Of a DNA stretch of 26,301 nucleotides, positions 7,845 through 14,568 are shown in pieces. Source of the DNA: an uncultured Holdemanella sp. (GTDB lineage Bacteria; Bacillota_I; Bacilli_A; Erysipelotrichales; Erysipelotrichaceae); contig NZ_CAKVJB010000033.1 in assembly GCF_934754935.1 (NCBI RefSeq), forward strand, positions 1-26,301, in the 5' to 3' direction. Made by a program: the position numbers and the translations under genes. How positions within the stretch are numbered: the stretch's first letter is position 1; each line of letters opens with the position of its first letter. The notes under the pieces were generated by a model that was given only the letters and a program-made list of their open reading frames with translations, ran no database searches and was not told the DNA's origin.

Positions 7845-8210
7845 AAAGAAGATGAAAGAATATATCATGCTTGTTTAAGCACACACAATTATTTAAATGA
7901 AATGTGTCTTATGAATGGATCTAGCCTTAAAGGAAGACAAGAAGCCTTTATCTTTCAAATGAAGACAAAAAAATTCATTCCTATCGTAGTAAACATTTCA
8001 AAACATGAAGTTTACTTTCCAAATAAATCAAAAAAAGCACATGACTGCATATGGATCAATTATGCCAATATCCATGACGTCACGTACTATACTTCCTATT
8101 GTAGAATTACTTTTAAAGATGGTACCTTCTTAGATTGCGAGCATCCTAAAAGAATTCGCAATTCGATACACCTCATCTTTCGCTTTCTAAATAAAAATAC
8201 ACCGTTTTAA
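7797..8210 (+). CDS. ComK-like competence transcription factor
   Basis: This 137-residue protein matches the ComK pattern. MNGSSLKGRQEAF aligns with the FFGSSYAGRKAGT block of B. subtilis ComK. The similarity continues through a proline-centred strand (KFIPIVVN), HEVYFPN aligned with the ComK IFLFPT segment, DCIWINYANI aligned with CGWISHVHV, and RITFKDGTF aligned with VTFSNGKTM. ComK is the DNA-binding master activator of natural transformation genes in Bacillus. This protein is shorter (192 aa in B. subtilis) and lacks the C-terminal extension. The frame is open back to 7686, but that part is the terminator and a shifted copy of the duplicated leader. The ATG at 7797 was chosen because the same start is preserved in the duplicate. 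Neither it nor the in-frame ATG at 7761 has an SD. Direct evidence that it controls competence is lacking. Confidence 0.72.
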   Translation: MNYLYYEHKSSQVCTVKEDERIYHACLSTHNYLNEMCLMNGSSLKGRQEAFIFQMKTKKFIPIVVNISKHEVYFPNKSKKAHDCIWINYANIHDVTYYTSYCRITFKDGTFLDCEHPKRIRNSIHLIFRFLNKNTPF

Positions 8211-8220
8211 CCGGTGTATT
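8190..8220. terminator. Shared hairpin between comK-like gene and rid gene
   Basis: Nine-base-pair stem aatacaccg (8196-8204) / cggtgtatt (8212-8220) with a 7-nt loop. On the minus strand it is followed by TTTATTT and ends the rid transcript. On the plus strand the T-tract is poor. The comK-like TAA is in the loop and the rid TAA overlaps the stem. Confidence 0.7.
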
Positions 8221-8647
8221 AGTGGCATCCTCCACCACATGATGAGCAATCATGTGAGCAGCTAGATTGTTGCATTTGTTCTTCATGACGAAGTGTATTT
8301 ACGCCAAGACCCTCAATACATACCGTGGCATTATCGGCTAAATTTGATACTTCCACAATTGTGCATGCTGGGAACGGTTCATCTACAAAGTTTTTGAATG
8401 TATTCAAGAACGCTTCTTTATCCTCGATATTCTTTAAATACACTGTGAACTTCACAATATGATGAAGCTGTAAACCATAGTTTGATAAAACATCAATTAC
8501 TTTATTGATAGCTGTAATCGTTTGTTCCTGAATTGTTTCTCCAAGACCTGTTTGACCACTTAAATAAAAGAAGTCTCCTAATTGAACCATATTTGAAACA
8601 CATGATGTTCCTTCTTGTTTTCCTGCTGATTTTAAAAATATATTCAT
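8219..8647 (-). CDS. Rid-family protein (RidA-like) with Cys-rich tail, catalytic Arg missing
   Basis: A 142-residue member of the YjgF/YER057c/UK114 (Rid) family. The fold markers are LGDFFYLSGQTGL (about 23-35), KFTVYLKNIEDKEAFLN (66-82), and FPACTIVEVSNLADNATVCIEGLGV (92-116). True RidA deaminates reactive enamines/imines and needs an Arg in the PARS motif (E. coli R105). Here that position is Cys95 (PACT), and the N-terminal GPY tyrosine is also absent, while the following Glu (E112) is kept. Imine deaminase activity is therefore doubtful. The last 13 residues add CSHDCSSCGGGCH, four Cys plus His, resembling a metal- or redox-binding tail not present in standard 125-aa RidA. A weak SD (AAAGGA) precedes the ATG. 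It follows ftsK by 24 bp. Confidence 0.85.
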   Translation of the reverse strand: MNIFLKSAGKQEGTSCVSNMVQLGDFFYLSGQTGLGETIQEQTITAINKVIDVLSNYGLQLHHIVKFTVYLKNIEDKEAFLNTFKNFVDEPFPACTIVEVSNLADNATVCIEGLGVNTLRHEEQMQQSSCSHDCSSCGGGCH

Positions 8648-8670
8648 AGTTAAAATTCCTTTCTTATCCT

Positions 8671-8699
8671 ATTATATAGAATCTATGTCATCTTCTAAA
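8671..8699 (-). promoter_or_regulatory. Candidate promoter of the rid gene
   Basis: The minus strand reads TTTAGA (8694-8699), 17 bp, TATAAT (8671-8676), about 24 nt before the rid start. The -10 overlaps the ftsK stop codon TAA. The -35 matches consensus at four positions. Confidence 0.42.
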
Positions 8700-11014
8700 G
8701 TATTTTGCACTAAAATTTCTCTAGGCTTACTACCTCTTGAAGGACCAATGATACCATTTGCCTCTAAAACATCCATTAATCTTGCAGCTCTAGAGTATCC
8801 TACAGAGAACTTTCTTTGAATCAAAGACGTGCTCGCCTTTCGAGATGCGATCACAAAACGTTTCACTTCCTCATATAAAGGATCTGCCGTTACATTCCCT
8901 GCTTCATTACCTTGATTCTGTAGATCTTTCAATTGAATAAAGGCATCATCATATTTTGGCAATGCCTGCGACTTCACAAATGCACAAATGTTGTTGACTT
9001 CTTCATCCTTAATAAAGACACCCTGAATACGTCTAGGACTTGTTTCACCATTTGGCAAATACAACATATCACCATTTCCAAGTAAACGCTCAGCTCCCGC
9101 TTGATCCAAAATCGTTCTTGAATCCACGGCCTGTGATACCGCAAAGGCAATACGGCTTGGAATATTCGCCTTAATTACCCCCGTAATAACATCAACACTC
9201 GGTCTTTGTGTGGCAACAATCAAATGAATACCTGCAGCACGTGCAAGCTGTGTAATTCTTTGAATGCTCGCTTCTACTTCTTTAGCAGCCACCAACATCA
9301 AATCGGCAAGCTCATCAATAATAATGACAATACGAGGTAAAACTTTTAAATGTTCATCATTATGCGATAAAACATATTCGTTATATGCCGTAATATTACG
9401 AACTCCTAATTCACCAAATAAATCATAACGACGATCCATCATTTCTACAACAACCTTCAATGCTTTATTGGCAAGATCTCCATCTGTAATCACTGGTGAT
9501 AATAAATGTGGTACATCATTATAAGGTGTAAACTCTACTTTTTTAGGATCGATCAAAACCAATTTCACTTCATCTGGTTTTGTACGCATTAATATCGAAG
9601 AAATGATCGCATTCACACATACCGATTTACCACTACCTGTAGCTCCTGCAATCAACAAGTGCGGCATACGATTTAATTCGCCATAGACATTATTACCCAT
9701 TAAATCTTTTCCTACACAGAAAAGCAACTTTTTATCTTTCATCGAATCCGGAATTGTTCGCATCAAATCCTTCATCTGTACACTTGTCTTTTCAACGTTT
9801 GGAATCTCAATCCCTACACTTGCCTTACCAGGAATTGGAGCTTCAATACGAATATCTTTAGCTGCAAGCCCCATCTTGATATCATTTTGTAAGTTACTGA
9901 TTTTATTGACACGAACCCCAAGTTCAGGCTTAATTTCAAACTTCGTTACACTCGGCCCAATATGAATCTGAACAAGACTAGCTTCTACACCAAATTCATG
10001 TAGGATTTCAATCAGCTTTTCCCCTTTTTCTTTAGCCGTAATTGTATTCGCATTGGACCTTGACTTTCTTTCCATATCCTCTAAAACATTGAGCTTTGGA
10101 AGCTTGTAGTTTTTAAAATCAGAATTCTCATCACGAATATAATGCTTAGGCTCAACTTTTTCTACAACACCCTCATTAACGACAGGTACCTCTTTTTTTG
10201 CGACCACCTGTTCTTTTGGCTCATCATCCACATCCACCATAAAGCTTGGCTTTCTTGGTTCTAGATCACCAATAATCAAAGGTTCATTTTCTTTTGTATC
10301 TTCAACTGGATCTAATGACACAGGCTGAACTGGATCGGCATTGATAATTTGAAAACTCGATTCATTTGTATCTTCATCTTCAAAGATGAAATTCTTGCGA
10401 TCAATCGATACCGGAGTTTCTTTGACCGGCTCACTTTTCATAACTTTTTTAGGCTTTCTTTCATATCCCACAATCTTTTCATAACCAAACATCAAAATGG
10501 CAAGTACGAAGAATAAAAGCACCATGACATAGGTTCCAGAATAATCAAATAAAGACTGGAAAAGGCACAGCAACAAAGCCCCCACTAATCCAGAATATGT
10601 TCTTAAAGTGCCTGTAATAATACTACCGGCATTTTTCATGACATATTCTAAGCCATAACTGCCTGGATGCGGTTTGAATTCTAAAATGGAAGAAACCAAA
10701 CTTAAGCCAAGTGCTAAAAATAAGATTCCAAACATATAGCGCTTGCGAATCACAGGCTGATCCTTATGGAATATTAGAACTGCACAATATGTAGCTGTTA
10801 AAATAAACAATCCATTTGTCAAAGCTCCAAACAAAAATTCAAAGAAATGTTTTAAAAAAGCGCCTACTACGCCAAATTCTAAAACGGCAATAATACTGAT
10901 ACATATCATACAAATAAGGAAACACAAACGAAATAAGTTTGAGTGCAACCAAGACGTTTGTGTTTTCTTCTTCGTAGATTTTTTTCGTGTTGTTTTTTTT
11001 CTGGCTTTTGCCAT
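8672..11014 (-). CDS. ftsK: DNA translocase FtsK/SpoIIIE
   Basis: A 780-residue, membrane-anchored, hexameric ATP-driven DNA pump that clears chromosome DNA from the closing septum. After a basic N-terminus it has four to five membrane segments (about 26-178), then an acidic linker (180-300). The alpha/beta motor domain follows, with Walker A GATGSGKSV at about 457-465, KLVLIDPKKVEF, Walker B VIIIDELADLM, and LIVATQRPSVDVITG. The C-terminal gamma winged helix (KASTSLIQRKFSVGYSRAARLMDVLE) reads KOPS/SRS-type polarity sequences. Length is typical. The start ATG begins MAKARKKTTRKK and is preceded by GGGG. It lies 14 bp after the RNase J-like gene in the same orientation, so they are probably co-transcribed. 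Whether it acts in vegetative division or sporulation cannot be decided here. Confidence 0.95.
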   Translation of the reverse strand: MAKARKKTTRKKSTKKKTQTSWLHSNLFRLCFLICMICISIIAVLEFGVVGAFLKHFFEFLFGALTNGLFILTATYCAVLIFHKDQPVIRKRYMFGILFLALGLSLVSSILEFKPHPGSYGLEYVMKNAGSIITGTLRTYSGLVGALLLCLFQSLFDYSGTYVMVLLFFVLAILMFGYEKIVGYERKPKKVMKSEPVKETPVSIDRKNFIFEDEDTNESSFQIINADPVQPVSLDPVEDTKENEPLIIGDLEPRKPSFMVDVDDEPKEQVVAKKEVPVVNEGVVEKVEPKHYIRDENSDFKNYKLPKLNVLEDMERKSRSNANTITAKEKGEKLIEILHEFGVEASLVQIHIGPSVTKFEIKPELGVRVNKISNLQNDIKMGLAAKDIRIEAPIPGKASVGIEIPNVEKTSVQMKDLMRTIPDSMKDKKLLFCVGKDLMGNNVYGELNRMPHLLIAGATGSGKSVCVNAIISSILMRTKPDEVKLVLIDPKKVEFTPYNDVPHLLSPVITDGDLANKALKVVVEMMDRRYDLFGELGVRNITAYNEYVLSHNDEHLKVLPRIVIIIDELADLMLVAAKEVEASIQRITQLARAAGIHLIVATQRPSVDVITGVIKANIPSRIAFAVSQAVDSRTILDQAGAERLLGNGDMLYLPNGETSPRRIQGVFIKDEEVNNICAFVKSQALPKYDDAFIQLKDLQNQGNEAGNVTADPLYEEVKRFVIASRKASTSLIQRKFSVGYSRAARLMDVLEANGIIGPSRGSKPREILVQNTLEDDIDSI

Positions 11015-11028
11015 ACTTACCCCACTTT

Positions 11029-12720
11029 CTACTTATTTAAGTTAATTTCTAAAATAACCGGTAAGATCATCGGTCTTTTTGCGGTTTGTTTATAAAGATA
11101 TTTAGACACTTTATCACGAATTAAATTTCGCGTTTCTAAATTATCATACGTTTTATTTTCAACCGCCTCATTGATTGTATCTTCCATAATTTTGGCAACA
11201 TCACCCGTGATATATTCTGCATCACGCAAATAGATCAAGCCACGACTCTGAACATCTGGACCGTTGATGATCTTTTTTGTTTTCGCATTTATACCGATGG
11301 CCAAAATCATGACACCATCCGTACTCAATGTTTCACGATCTTTTAAGACAACACCAGCCATATCCCAGTTTTCTTTTCCATCGATCATAGTTTCATGAAG
11401 TTCTAATTCCATAGCACAAGAAACCAATTTACGATTTTCAAAAGTTGCAACCTGGCCATTATCTAAAATAATGATACGACTTGGATCATATCCCATTTCA
11501 ACCGCAATCTGTGAATTCATATGCAATAAACGATATTCCCCTTTAATTGGAATATAGTATTTTGGTTTTGTAAGGAAGATCATCATCTTCAAATCCTCTT
11601 TACTAGGGTGCATACTCAAAACATTCTTGTCTAAGACAATGATTTCACCCTCTTTTTTATACATATCGTTTTCCATGCTCTTGAATTCATTTTCAACACC
11701 TGGAACAACCGGACTGGCGACCACGATCACATCATCCTGATCGAATACAATCGATTCTAATTCGTTATTGGCAATGTTGTTGATGGTCTTAAACAAAGAC
11801 TTACCTTGTCCAGAAATAATGACCACAACATCTTTCATAGAATTATCAAAATTAGCCGGATCAATTACTAAAGAAGGATCTACTTCATATCCAATTTCTT
11901 TTAAACGATCCACTAAATCACGCAATTCCTTAGTATAGAAAACCATCTTACGATGATTTGCCATACAACAATCAATGATTTCTTGAATACGATAAACACT
12001 TTGTGTATATACACTGACAAAAACACGTTTATTTTCATGTGTTTCTAACACCTGTAAAAGCTTTGGTGAAATGCGATGACTCGGAGAAGTATGACCACTT
12101 CTTTCAGCACCCTTACTTTCCTGCAACAATACCAATACACCTTCATTACCAAGTTCTGATATCGTTGTAAAGTCTGCTCTATACGCATCATCTAAATCAT
12201 CATAATCTTCAATGAACTCACCAGAATATACAATATAGCCTTGTTCCGTTTGAATCGCAAGACCAAATGTTCCAGGATATGCATGGGTAATTGGGAAGAA
12301 GACAACTCTTCTTTTGCCAATACGCTTCTTATCGTTACGCTTAACGCCATGAACACGCACACCTGTAATGTGTTCCTGACGAATCATTTTTTGTACTTCT
12401 TTTACAGCTAAAGGAGCCGTATAAACATCACAAGGGACTTGTTTTAATAAATATGGTAAAGCTCCCATAACATCATCATGACCATGCGTAATAAAAATAC
12501 CTGCAACACGATCTTTATTTTCCACTAAATATGTAAAATCCTGAATAATAAATTCAATACCTAATGATTCTTTGTTGTCTGGAAATTTAATTCCAGCTTC
12601 AATTACGTAGATGGATTGATCCACCTCCACACAGAATAAGTTCTTTCCATCTTCATCTAAACCCCCAAGGGCGAAGATACGAATTTTTTCTGTCAAAGAA
12701 GGCATTTTTTCTTCTCTCAT
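11029..12720 (-). CDS. rnjB: RNase J2-like protein (metallo-beta-lactamase/beta-CASP RNase paralogue)
   Basis: A 563-residue RNase J homologue. It has the metallo-beta-lactamase N-domain, a beta-CASP insert (about 210-365) and a C-terminal domain ending KRPMILPVILEI. The catalytic ligands are degenerate. The HxHxDH motif is HGHDDV (79-84), losing the last His. The GDF aspartate is Glu (YSGEF). The IPVHGE histidine is Lys (IPIKGEYRLL). Only the His of SMHPSKED and of ITHAYPG remain. B. subtilis RNase J2 is degenerate in the same places (HGHDEN, IPVNGE), so this is most likely the non-catalytic or weakly active partner of an RNase J1 encoded elsewhere. The start at 12720 has a good AGGAG SD. 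An extended -10 sits just upstream. Confidence 0.85.
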   Translation of the reverse strand: MREEKMPSLTEKIRIFALGGLDEDGKNLFCVEVDQSIYVIEAGIKFPDNKESLGIEFIIQDFTYLVENKDRVAGIFITHGHDDVMGALPYLLKQVPCDVYTAPLAVKEVQKMIRQEHITGVRVHGVKRNDKKRIGKRRVVFFPITHAYPGTFGLAIQTEQGYIVYSGEFIEDYDDLDDAYRADFTTISELGNEGVLVLLQESKGAERSGHTSPSHRISPKLLQVLETHENKRVFVSVYTQSVYRIQEIIDCCMANHRKMVFYTKELRDLVDRLKEIGYEVDPSLVIDPANFDNSMKDVVVIISGQGKSLFKTINNIANNELESIVFDQDDVIVVASPVVPGVENEFKSMENDMYKKEGEIIVLDKNVLSMHPSKEDLKMMIFLTKPKYYIPIKGEYRLLHMNSQIAVEMGYDPSRIIILDNGQVATFENRKLVSCAMELELHETMIDGKENWDMAGVVLKDRETLSTDGVMILAIGINAKTKKIINGPDVQSRGLIYLRDAEYITGDVAKIMEDTINEAVENKTYDNLETRNLIRDKVSKYLYKQTAKRPMILPVILEINLNK

Positions 12721-12753
12721 ATTATCTCCTTTTAAATAGTATTATTTTTCTAA

Positions 12754-12762
12754 ATTATATCA
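12754..12762 (-). promoter_or_regulatory. Extended -10 promoter of rnjB-ftsK
   Basis: The minus strand reads TGATATAAT. The TGA is the miaB stop codon, so the promoter is embedded in the end of miaB. The distance to the rnjB ATG is about 33 nt. No clear -35 was found. Confidence 0.5.
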
Positions 12763-14193
12763 CACAGCTACGCCATCTAAAGAGAAACTTTTCGCATCTG
12801 TAATCTTTACTTCGACAAAATCTCCTGGCTTAATATTTTCACCTTTAAAATTAACTAGTTTTTGTGTGTCTGTATATCCTGAATATACATTTTCATTTTT
12901 CTTACTAGGACCATCCACTAATACAGTCACTGTACGACCAACATAAGCTTTGTTCTTTTCTAAGGCAAAATCATTCCATGTTTTATTTAATGTAGCCAAA
13001 CGCTTTCTCTTTGTCTCCATATCGATTGAATCATGCATGCGACTGGCTGGTGTACCAGGTCTTGCAGAGAAAATAAACGTAAAGGCATTATCATATTTAC
13101 AATAACGAACGACATCTAATGTATGTTCAAATTGTTCATCTGTTTCATTTGGGAAACCAACAATAATATCGGTTGAAACAGAAACATTTGGAATTGTATT
13201 AACGATCTTATCATATAAAGCTAAATAAGATTCTTTTGTATAACGACGACCCATTAATTTTAAGACATCATCATCTCCAGATTGTAAAGGCAAGTGAATA
13301 AATGGCATGATATTGTCATATTTTGCGATAATATCAATCATCTCCTCTGAAAAATCCCATGGATGACTTGTTGTAAAACGAACACGAGGAATACCAATCT
13401 TGGCAACTTCTTCTAATAAAGTCGCAAAATCTTGTTCATTATCCATATCCTTACCGTACGCATTTACATTTTGTCCAAGCAATGTGATTTCTTTATAGCC
13501 CTCATCCTTCAATTGTTGAACTTCTTTTAAGATTTCAGACATCTTTCTAGAACGCTGTTTTCCACGAGTATAAGGAACGATACAATATGTACAGAATTTG
13601 TCACAACCATACATAATATTGACCCAAGCTTTGAATGTGCCAAAACGATGTACCGGTAGATTTTCGTAAACCTCTCCTTCTTTCGAATAGATCTTTACGA
13701 CCTTTTTACCTTCATACATACAACTATAAAGCATACTTGGAAGCTCTTGGATATTGTGTGTACCAAATAATAAACGTACCTGAGGATATTTTGTCAATAA
13801 AGTTTCAACCAAGCCTTCTTCTTGAGCCATACAACCACAAACACCAATGATCAAATCTTTATTATCGCGATATAAACGCTTAAAGTTACCAATCTCACCT
13901 AAGACTTTTTCTTCGGCATTTTGACGAATTGCACACGTATTGATGATAATCACATCACTACCTTCAGCCGTTTCATTAGGCGTAAATCCGAGCTCATCTA
14001 AAATACCCGCCAATGTTTCGCTATCACGCTCATTGGCTTGACAACCATATGTTGAAATAAAATATTTTTTTCCTCTTCCCATCATGCGCGCGGCTTCAGG
14101 AATCGTGAATGTATCAATACGATCAATTGTATTTGTAGTACGTTTTTGTGCTTCTTTTAAATCGGGTAAAACCCATCCTGGTTTTTGTTTCAT
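12760..14193 (-). CDS. miaB: tRNA-2-methylthio-N6-dimethylallyladenosine synthase MiaB
   Basis: A 477-residue radical-SAM methylthiotransferase that adds a methylthio group to i6A37 of tRNAs. The N-terminal UPF0004 domain carries the auxiliary [4Fe-4S] cysteines Cys51 (YGCQANERDSE), Cys87 (NTCAIR) and Cys121 (CGCMAQ). The radical-SAM motif is CxxxCxxC at Cys197, Cys201 and Cys204 (YGCDKFCTYC). Further signatures are TLLGQNVNAYG, FTTSHPWDF, HLPLQSG and GFPNETDEQF, and a C-terminal TRAM domain (VTVLVDG, VNFKGE) closes the protein. Length is normal for MiaB and the YGCQANE motif favours MiaB over MtaB or RimO. AAAGGAGAACAC precedes the ATG. The ferredoxin terminator ends only about 15 bp before the start codon, so its transcription source is unclear. 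Confidence 0.95.
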   Translation of the reverse strand: MKQKPGWVLPDLKEAQKRTTNTIDRIDTFTIPEAARMMGRGKKYFISTYGCQANERDSETLAGILDELGFTPNETAEGSDVIIINTCAIRQNAEEKVLGEIGNFKRLYRDNKDLIIGVCGCMAQEEGLVETLLTKYPQVRLLFGTHNIQELPSMLYSCMYEGKKVVKIYSKEGEVYENLPVHRFGTFKAWVNIMYGCDKFCTYCIVPYTRGKQRSRKMSEILKEVQQLKDEGYKEITLLGQNVNAYGKDMDNEQDFATLLEEVAKIGIPRVRFTTSHPWDFSEEMIDIIAKYDNIMPFIHLPLQSGDDDVLKLMGRRYTKESYLALYDKIVNTIPNVSVSTDIIVGFPNETDEQFEHTLDVVRYCKYDNAFTFIFSARPGTPASRMHDSIDMETKRKRLATLNKTWNDFALEKNKAYVGRTVTVLVDGPSKKNENVYSGYTDTQKLVNFKGENIKPGDFVEVKITDAKSFSLDGVAV

Positions 14194-14207
14194 GTGTTCT
14201 CCTTTCG

Positions 14208-14235
14208 AAAAAAAATGCCAAGCATTAAGCTTGGC
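14208..14235 (-). terminator. Terminator of ferredoxin gene
   Basis: Minus-strand hairpin GCCAAGC-TTAAT-GCTTGGC (14217-14235) followed by ATTTTTTTT. The perfect 7-bp stem and eight-T tail indicate an efficient intrinsic terminator, located 17 bp after the ferredoxin stop and directly before the miaB SD. Confidence 0.88.
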
Positions 14236-14252
14236 AAAAGTTTAAATTTGAA

Positions 14253-14426
14253 TTACTGGTTGATTGCTCCAACTGGGCAAGTTCCTACGCATGAACCGCA
14301 GTCGATGCAAGTTCCTGCATCACAAACTGATTTTCCTTCATCATCTAATGAAAGAGCTCCAACAGGACATCCTCCTACACAAGCACCACATCCGATGCAA
14401 GCATCTTTATCGATATTTACTGCCAT
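14253..14426 (-). CDS. 2[4Fe-4S] ferredoxin, clostridial type
   Basis: A 57-residue electron carrier with two near-identical halves, CIGCGACVGGCPVGAL and CIDCGSCVGTCPVGAI. Each contributes a CxxCxxCxxxCP motif, so it binds two [4Fe-4S] clusters. The size matches clostridial ferredoxins (55-58 aa), which serve low-potential redox reactions in anaerobes. The ATG follows a strong AAGGAGGAAATAAC SD. It has its own promoter (TTGATT-16-TATAAT) and terminator, so it appears to be a single-gene unit with high expression. It lies directly upstream of the Fe-S enzyme MiaB, but a functional link is only speculative. Confidence 0.95.
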   Translation of the reverse strand: MAVNIDKDACIGCGACVGGCPVGALSLDDEGKSVCDAGTCIDCGSCVGTCPVGAINQ

Positions 14427-14461
14427 TGTTATTTCCTCCTTGTTTAATAATTTATACTCAA

Positions 14462-14489
14462 ATTATACTATATCCTAGAAGTGAATCAA
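14462..14489 (-). promoter_or_regulatory. Promoter of ferredoxin gene
   Basis: The minus strand reads TTGATT (14484-14489), 16 bp, TATAAT (14462-14467), about 35 nt before the ATG. An inverted repeat lies immediately upstream (14493-14534). Confidence 0.65.
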
Positions 14490-14492
14490 GGC

Positions 14493-14534
14493 AGTTTAGT
14501 AAGTGCAGGCTTACCGTAATTCATTTACCAAACT
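14493..14534. repeat. Imperfect inverted repeat upstream of ferredoxin promoter
   Basis: Arms agtttagtaa (14493-14502) and ttaccaaact (14525-14534) pair with one mismatch, or one G-U pair in minus-strand RNA. Inside, gtaag (14499-14503) and cttac (14510-14514) can form a competing smaller hairpin. It lies between the rny terminator and the ferredoxin -35. It could be a regulator site or just part of the terminator region. Confidence 0.5.
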
Positions 14535-14564
14535 AAAAAATTGAAGTCGGGACTAAAGCCCGAC
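14535..14564 (-). terminator. Terminator of RNase Y gene
   Basis: Minus-strand stem GTCGGG-CTTTAGT-CCCGAC (14546-14564) followed by TTCAATTTTTTAG. It starts four bases after the rny stop codon. The plus-strand side also has ATTTTTATTTT. Confidence 0.7.
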
Positions 14565-14568
14565 ATTT

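Noticed and set aside
14185..14478. Plus-strand 97-codon frame across the ferredoxin gene.
   Set aside because: It is antisense to a clear 2[4Fe-4S] ferredoxin with its own promoter, SD and terminator.
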